Made by a program: the position numbers and the translations under genes. From NCBI RefSeq assembly GCF_003721515.1, contig NZ_RJJD01000008.1, positions 503,666 through 567,665 of the forward strand: a DNA stretch of 64,000 nt, in the 5' to 3' direction. Below are positions 61,552-64,000 of this stretch, piece after piece. The notes under the pieces were generated by a model. That model was given only the letters and a program-made list of their open reading frames with translations, was not told the origin of the DNA and ran no database searches. Position 1 is the first letter of the stretch. Every line of letters starts with the position of its first letter. Origin of the DNA: Rufibacter latericius (GTDB taxonomy: Bacteria > Bacteroidota > Bacteroidia > Cytophagales > Hymenobacteraceae).

Positions 61552-62499
61552 TTACAGGCTCTTTTTATAAAGATGGTACAAAACCTTCTTGTCGTCATCG
61601 GTGAGCACGCCGTTCACTTCCTTCTGAATGAAATGCAGCTTGAAAGCCTTGGTGGCGGCCTCCAGGTTGGAGACATCGAACCCAATAATGCGCAAGGCAT
61701 CTTTAGGCTGGAAAGTCAAGGGAATGGTATCTACGTCCACCACGGTAGTGGGTACCGCTATAACCGGTGTGGGCACCTTAGTGCTGTCCAGGGAAACGGA
61801 AGTGGAGTCCTGGTAAGGGGGAATGATGGTTTCGAAGACCGAGTTCCGGACGGCTTCCTCGTCATACCAGATCCCGAAACCGGCCTGAGCCAGTTGTTTC
61901 CAGGGAAAAGTAGGGTTAGGGTCTACCTTGCGCGTGGGCGCGATGTCTGAGTGCCCGATGAAGTTGGCCGCCGGAATGCCGTGGGTTTTCTTGAGGATGG
62001 CCAACACCTGCAGAAGGCTGTTGATCTGCTCCTGAGCAAACGGCTCTGACCCGTTGTTGTCCAGCTCAATCCCGATGGAGGAGGAATTCAGGTCGGTGTT
62101 GTTGCCCCATTTGCCCGCGCCGCCATGCCATGCCCGCAAGTAGTCGCTTAGCATGTGGTATACCTTGCCATCTCTCCCGATAACGTAATGCGCGCTCACC
62201 TGGCTTTTAGGAATGGTGAAGGTCTTTAGCGTCTGCTCGGTTGAGTTCTGGGCCGTGTGGTGGATGACAACGTAATTGGGTTTCCGGAGGTTGAAGTTGG
62301 TGGTGCCTACCCACTGATCACCTTGGCGAAGACTGTCTTCCCCGGGGTTGGTCACCGGTGTGGCCCGCAGGGTTTTGGCAAAGGCTCTGGCTTGTTTCTT
62401 ATAAACGCGGTTGGTGGCGGTATAGGGGTGGCTGGTACAGGCCATCAGGACAGTTGACAGCAAAAACGGGAGGCAGAGCGCAATGGGAGCACGTTTCAT
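61552..62499 (-). CDS. Lipoprotein N-acetylmuramoyl-L-alanine amidase (Amidase_2/AmpD-like)
   Basis: A 315-residue protein; the ATG at 62499 (MKRAPIALCLPFLLSTVLMAC) starts a lipoprotein signal with lipobox LMAC. The Amidase_2 fold has zinc His in YVVIHHTAQNS, WHGGAGKWG and NFIGHSDIAPTRKVDPNPTFPWK. It cleaves the amide between MurNAc and the stem peptide. The C-terminal part after the catalytic fold looks like a peptidoglycan-binding-type segment (GFDVSNLEAATKAFKLHF). Anchored at the envelope and next to the PBP1A gene. Confidence 0.92.
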   Translation of the reverse strand: MKRAPIALCLPFLLSTVLMACTSHPYTATNRVYKKQARAFAKTLRATPVTNPGEDSLRQGDQWVGTTNFNLRKPNYVVIHHTAQNSTEQTLKTFTIPKSQVSAHYVIGRDGKVYHMLSDYLRAWHGGAGKWGNNTDLNSSSIGIELDNNGSEPFAQEQINSLLQVLAILKKTHGIPAANFIGHSDIAPTRKVDPNPTFPWKQLAQAGFGIWYDEEAVRNSVFETIIPPYQDSTSVSLDSTKVPTPVIAVPTTVVDVDTIPLTFQPKDALRIIGFDVSNLEAATKAFKLHFIQKEVNGVLTDDDKKVLYHLYKKSL

Positions 62500-62848
62500 A
62501 GAAGATTCATTAGCTACGCCAAAGATGCTAATTTTTCTTTTCGCCCCCTCTCCTTTCGGCCAGAACAAAAAGACAAACAGTGCCAACCTCCTCTTGCCTT
62601 CTTTCTCCTCCTCGCGGTTCTCTTTTTGGTTTTCTCTCCTTCTGTTTAAAGCCTGAAATCAGAAAGGAGCATCATAAAGGGTTTTTACTTCTCCAAGGAA
62701 TCTTTGCCGCCCATAAGAATGATTTAGGGGAGTCACCGTCGGTTTAGGGCCTACTTTCCAGAAAACAGCACAAAAACACGCTTTCAGGATTTTGCAATCG
62801 GGGTAAAACCCTAACTTAGGAGAACCATTCGCTAAACGTCAATTGCCC
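62500..62848. other. 349-bp divergent intergenic region with a Pal36 copy
   Basis: No gene; it contains a Pal36 copy at 62742-62777. Apart from that, nothing recognisable. Confidence 0.6.
62742..62777. repeat. 36-nt palindromic element (Pal36)
   Basis: Left arm GTTTAGGGCCTACTTTCC, right arm GAAAACAGCACAAAAAC; upstream of the CxxC protein gene. Confidence 0.7.
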
Positions 62849-63448
62849 ATGGATTTACCTCCTATTCACCTGTCACATGAATTTGAGCCTCTGCCCCAGG
62901 AATTTTACTCTCAGGCGGCGGGAGAGCCGTTCCATTCCTGTATTTCCTGCCATTCCCCGTTGTTGCAAGACGGGACCAATTATATAGTAGAGAAATCAAT
63001 GCGTGTGTACCCGCAGGACGGCGTGGAGGAGGTGGTTTTTGAGTATGCTATGTGCCTGACCTGCGCCCAACAGTTACGGGATGAATTATCTCTAGAGTCA
63101 AAAAAGAATATAAGAGCCTTCTTTGCGGAGCACGTAGATTTTGTGGCCCGGCGCGAGGCCCTTCTTTCCTTGCCAGATCCGTTGAATCTGGAGAACTGGC
63201 TTTCGCACTGCATCGTTACGGGCACTCCCCGCGAAGCCTGCACAGAATACCAGATCATGGCCCAGTGCGATGGCCGCGATTTGCTTTACACCTACATGCC
63301 TTACCTGATCAGCGGCGAGGCCATGGAAGGACTGCAGGAATGTATGTCGGCGCACACCCGCCAGGTCCTGGACGATTTCATGGATACCCACTTCGGGCTT
63401 CCGCCGGAGCTCAGGGCCCTGCTCCAGGATAGAATGATCCTGATTTAA
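62849..63448 (+). CDS. Uncharacterised protein with two CxxC pairs
   Basis: A 199-residue protein starting at the ATG at 62849 (a TTG two codons upstream is not needed). It has Cys31/Cys34 in HSCISCHSPLL and Cys69/Cys72 in AMCLTCAQQL, a spacing compatible with a zinc-ribbon. The C-terminal part is helical, with a further Cys-containing segment (CIVTGTPREACTEYQ). The family is not recognised. No signal peptide. Confidence 0.78.
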   Translation: MDLPPIHLSHEFEPLPQEFYSQAAGEPFHSCISCHSPLLQDGTNYIVEKSMRVYPQDGVEEVVFEYAMCLTCAQQLRDELSLESKKNIRAFFAEHVDFVARREALLSLPDPLNLENWLSHCIVTGTPREACTEYQIMAQCDGRDLLYTYMPYLISGEAMEGLQECMSAHTRQVLDDFMDTHFGLPPELRALLQDRMILI

Positions 63449-63498
63449 CCCAATGAGTCAACCCCGCCGGCCCCTTTCGTTCGAAAACAGGCATCGGT

Positions 63499-63534
63499 TC
63501 TTTTCACGTCTTTTCAGAAAAACACCTCCAAAAC
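63499..63534. repeat. 36-nt palindromic element (Pal36), degenerate
   Basis: Right half CAGAAAAACACCTCCAAAAC is kept; left half is weak. It lies just before the next gene. Confidence 0.5.
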
Positions 63535-63543
63535 CCATCTCTT

Positions 63544-64000
63544 ATGCGTCTGTCCTTGCTGCTTGTCTTCTGCCTCTTTTTAACTACCGCGGCTTTTGCC
63601 CAGAGCAAGAAAGCCGCTCCAACCCCACTATCAGCAGATGCCAAGGCGGTGGAGGCTGCGGTGGTGCGTTTCTTTGACGGCATGCGGGCCAGTGACAGCT
63701 CCATGGCCCGATCGGTGCTGGCTCCTGAGGCCCGGCTGCTTTCGGTGAGCGCGGGTAAAGACGGAAAGGTCATGCCTCGGGAAACGCCCATCAACAAGTT
63801 CGTGGAGATGATTGCCCAGCCTCACCCGCAGGTGCTGGATGAACGCATCTGGGACGTGAAAGTGAACATAGACGGCGACCTGGCCACCCTTTGGTGCGAG
63901 TACGCCTTTTACGTAGGCGATACCTTCAGCCACTGCGGGGTAGATGCCTTTCAACTGTACCGCAGTCCCCAGGGCTGGAAAATCTTCTCTATCACCGACA
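63544..64000 (+). CDS. NTF2-like/SnoaL-like secreted protein, truncated by window end
   Basis: The visible 152 residues start at the ATG at 63544 with a signal peptide (MRLSLLLVFCLFLTTAAFAQ). The mature part has an NTF2-like pattern: AAVVRFFDGMRASDSSMARSVLAPEARLLS, VNIDGDLATLWCEYAFYVG and GVDAFQLYRSPQGWKIFSITD, as in DUF4440/SnoaL or lumazine-binding-like proteins of Bacteroidota. The gene continues past 64000; no function can be assigned. Confidence 0.82.
   Translation, partial: MRLSLLLVFCLFLTTAAFAQSKKAAPTPLSADAKAVEAAVVRFFDGMRASDSSMARSVLAPEARLLSVSAGKDGKVMPRETPINKFVEMIAQPHPQVLDERIWDVKVNIDGDLATLWCEYAFYVGDTFSHCGVDAFQLYRSPQGWKIFSITD

Overview
The window looks like a chromosomal segment of a Bacteroidota bacterium, most likely order Cytophagales, family Hymenobacteraceae (a Rufibacter- or Pontibacter-like organism; the genus is inference). 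The reasons are secreted proteins ending in type IX secretion (T9SS) sorting domains, PorT-like and BamA-like outer-membrane barrels, TAnnTTTG-type -7 promoter elements, tRNA without encoded CCA, and families such as DUF6268, DUF2652 and DUF5706. Coding density is about 90 percent. I see no phage, integrase, transposase or CRISPR array.

Layout. 1-5.7 kb: a deoxyribonucleotidase, an omega-amidase-type nitrilase, a secreted FG-GAP protein and murF. 5.8-18.0 kb: one giant secreted gene of 4063 codons (SBBP propeller, PKD/fibronectin modules, CARDB modules, a collagen-like Gly-rich stretch, T9SS signal). 18.8-25.5 kb: rmlC, a GT4 glycosyltransferase, a membrane-cytochrome c fusion with hflX, then sixA and ppk1. 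25.6-30.5 kb: a two-gene outer-membrane unit (lipoprotein metallophosphoesterase-Omp85 fusion and a DUF6268 protein). 31.1-33.5 kb: an HD phosphohydrolase fused to a Pycsar-effector-type membrane domain, convergent with a DUF2652 class III cyclase-like protein. 34.5 kb: tRNA-Arg(CCU). 35.7-38.9 kb: a flavoprotein, type III polyketide synthase and methyltransferase cluster resembling the srs phenolic-lipid pathway of Streptomyces. 39-50 kb: mostly single housekeeping or accessory genes (histone-deacetylase-like hydrolase, barrel protein, PfpI protein, two thioredoxin-fold proteins, NlpC/P60 peptidase, YkvA protein, YgjP-type metallopeptidase, Cof phosphatase, pirin, bestrophin). 51-53 kb: a PTPS-folE pterin operon and a TIGR01777 epimerase. 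53.4-57.6 kb: a secreted protein with six Ig-like repeats and a GH-A-type barrel. 57.6-58.9 kb: an AT-rich gene-poor gap. 59-62.5 kb: PBP1A and an AmpD-like amidase. 62.8 kb to the end: a CxxC-pair protein and a truncated NTF2-like secreted protein.

Genes working together: murF, PBP1A and the amidase act on peptidoglycan; sixA and ppk1 form a phosphate-related pair; PTPS and folE act at successive pterin steps; the flavoprotein, polyketide synthase and methyltransferase probably build a modified phenolic lipid.

The most unusual sequence-level signal is a family of about 21 near-palindromic elements, nearly all exactly 36 nt (arm consensus close to GTTTTAGGGCTGTTTTC), placed about once per 3 kb, almost always between genes and beside or inside terminator hairpins. 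Two copies fall within coding sequence. The most interesting gene-level signal is the convergent pair of a cyclase-like DUF2652 protein and an HD plus DUF5706 membrane protein, a candidate nucleotide-signalling module.
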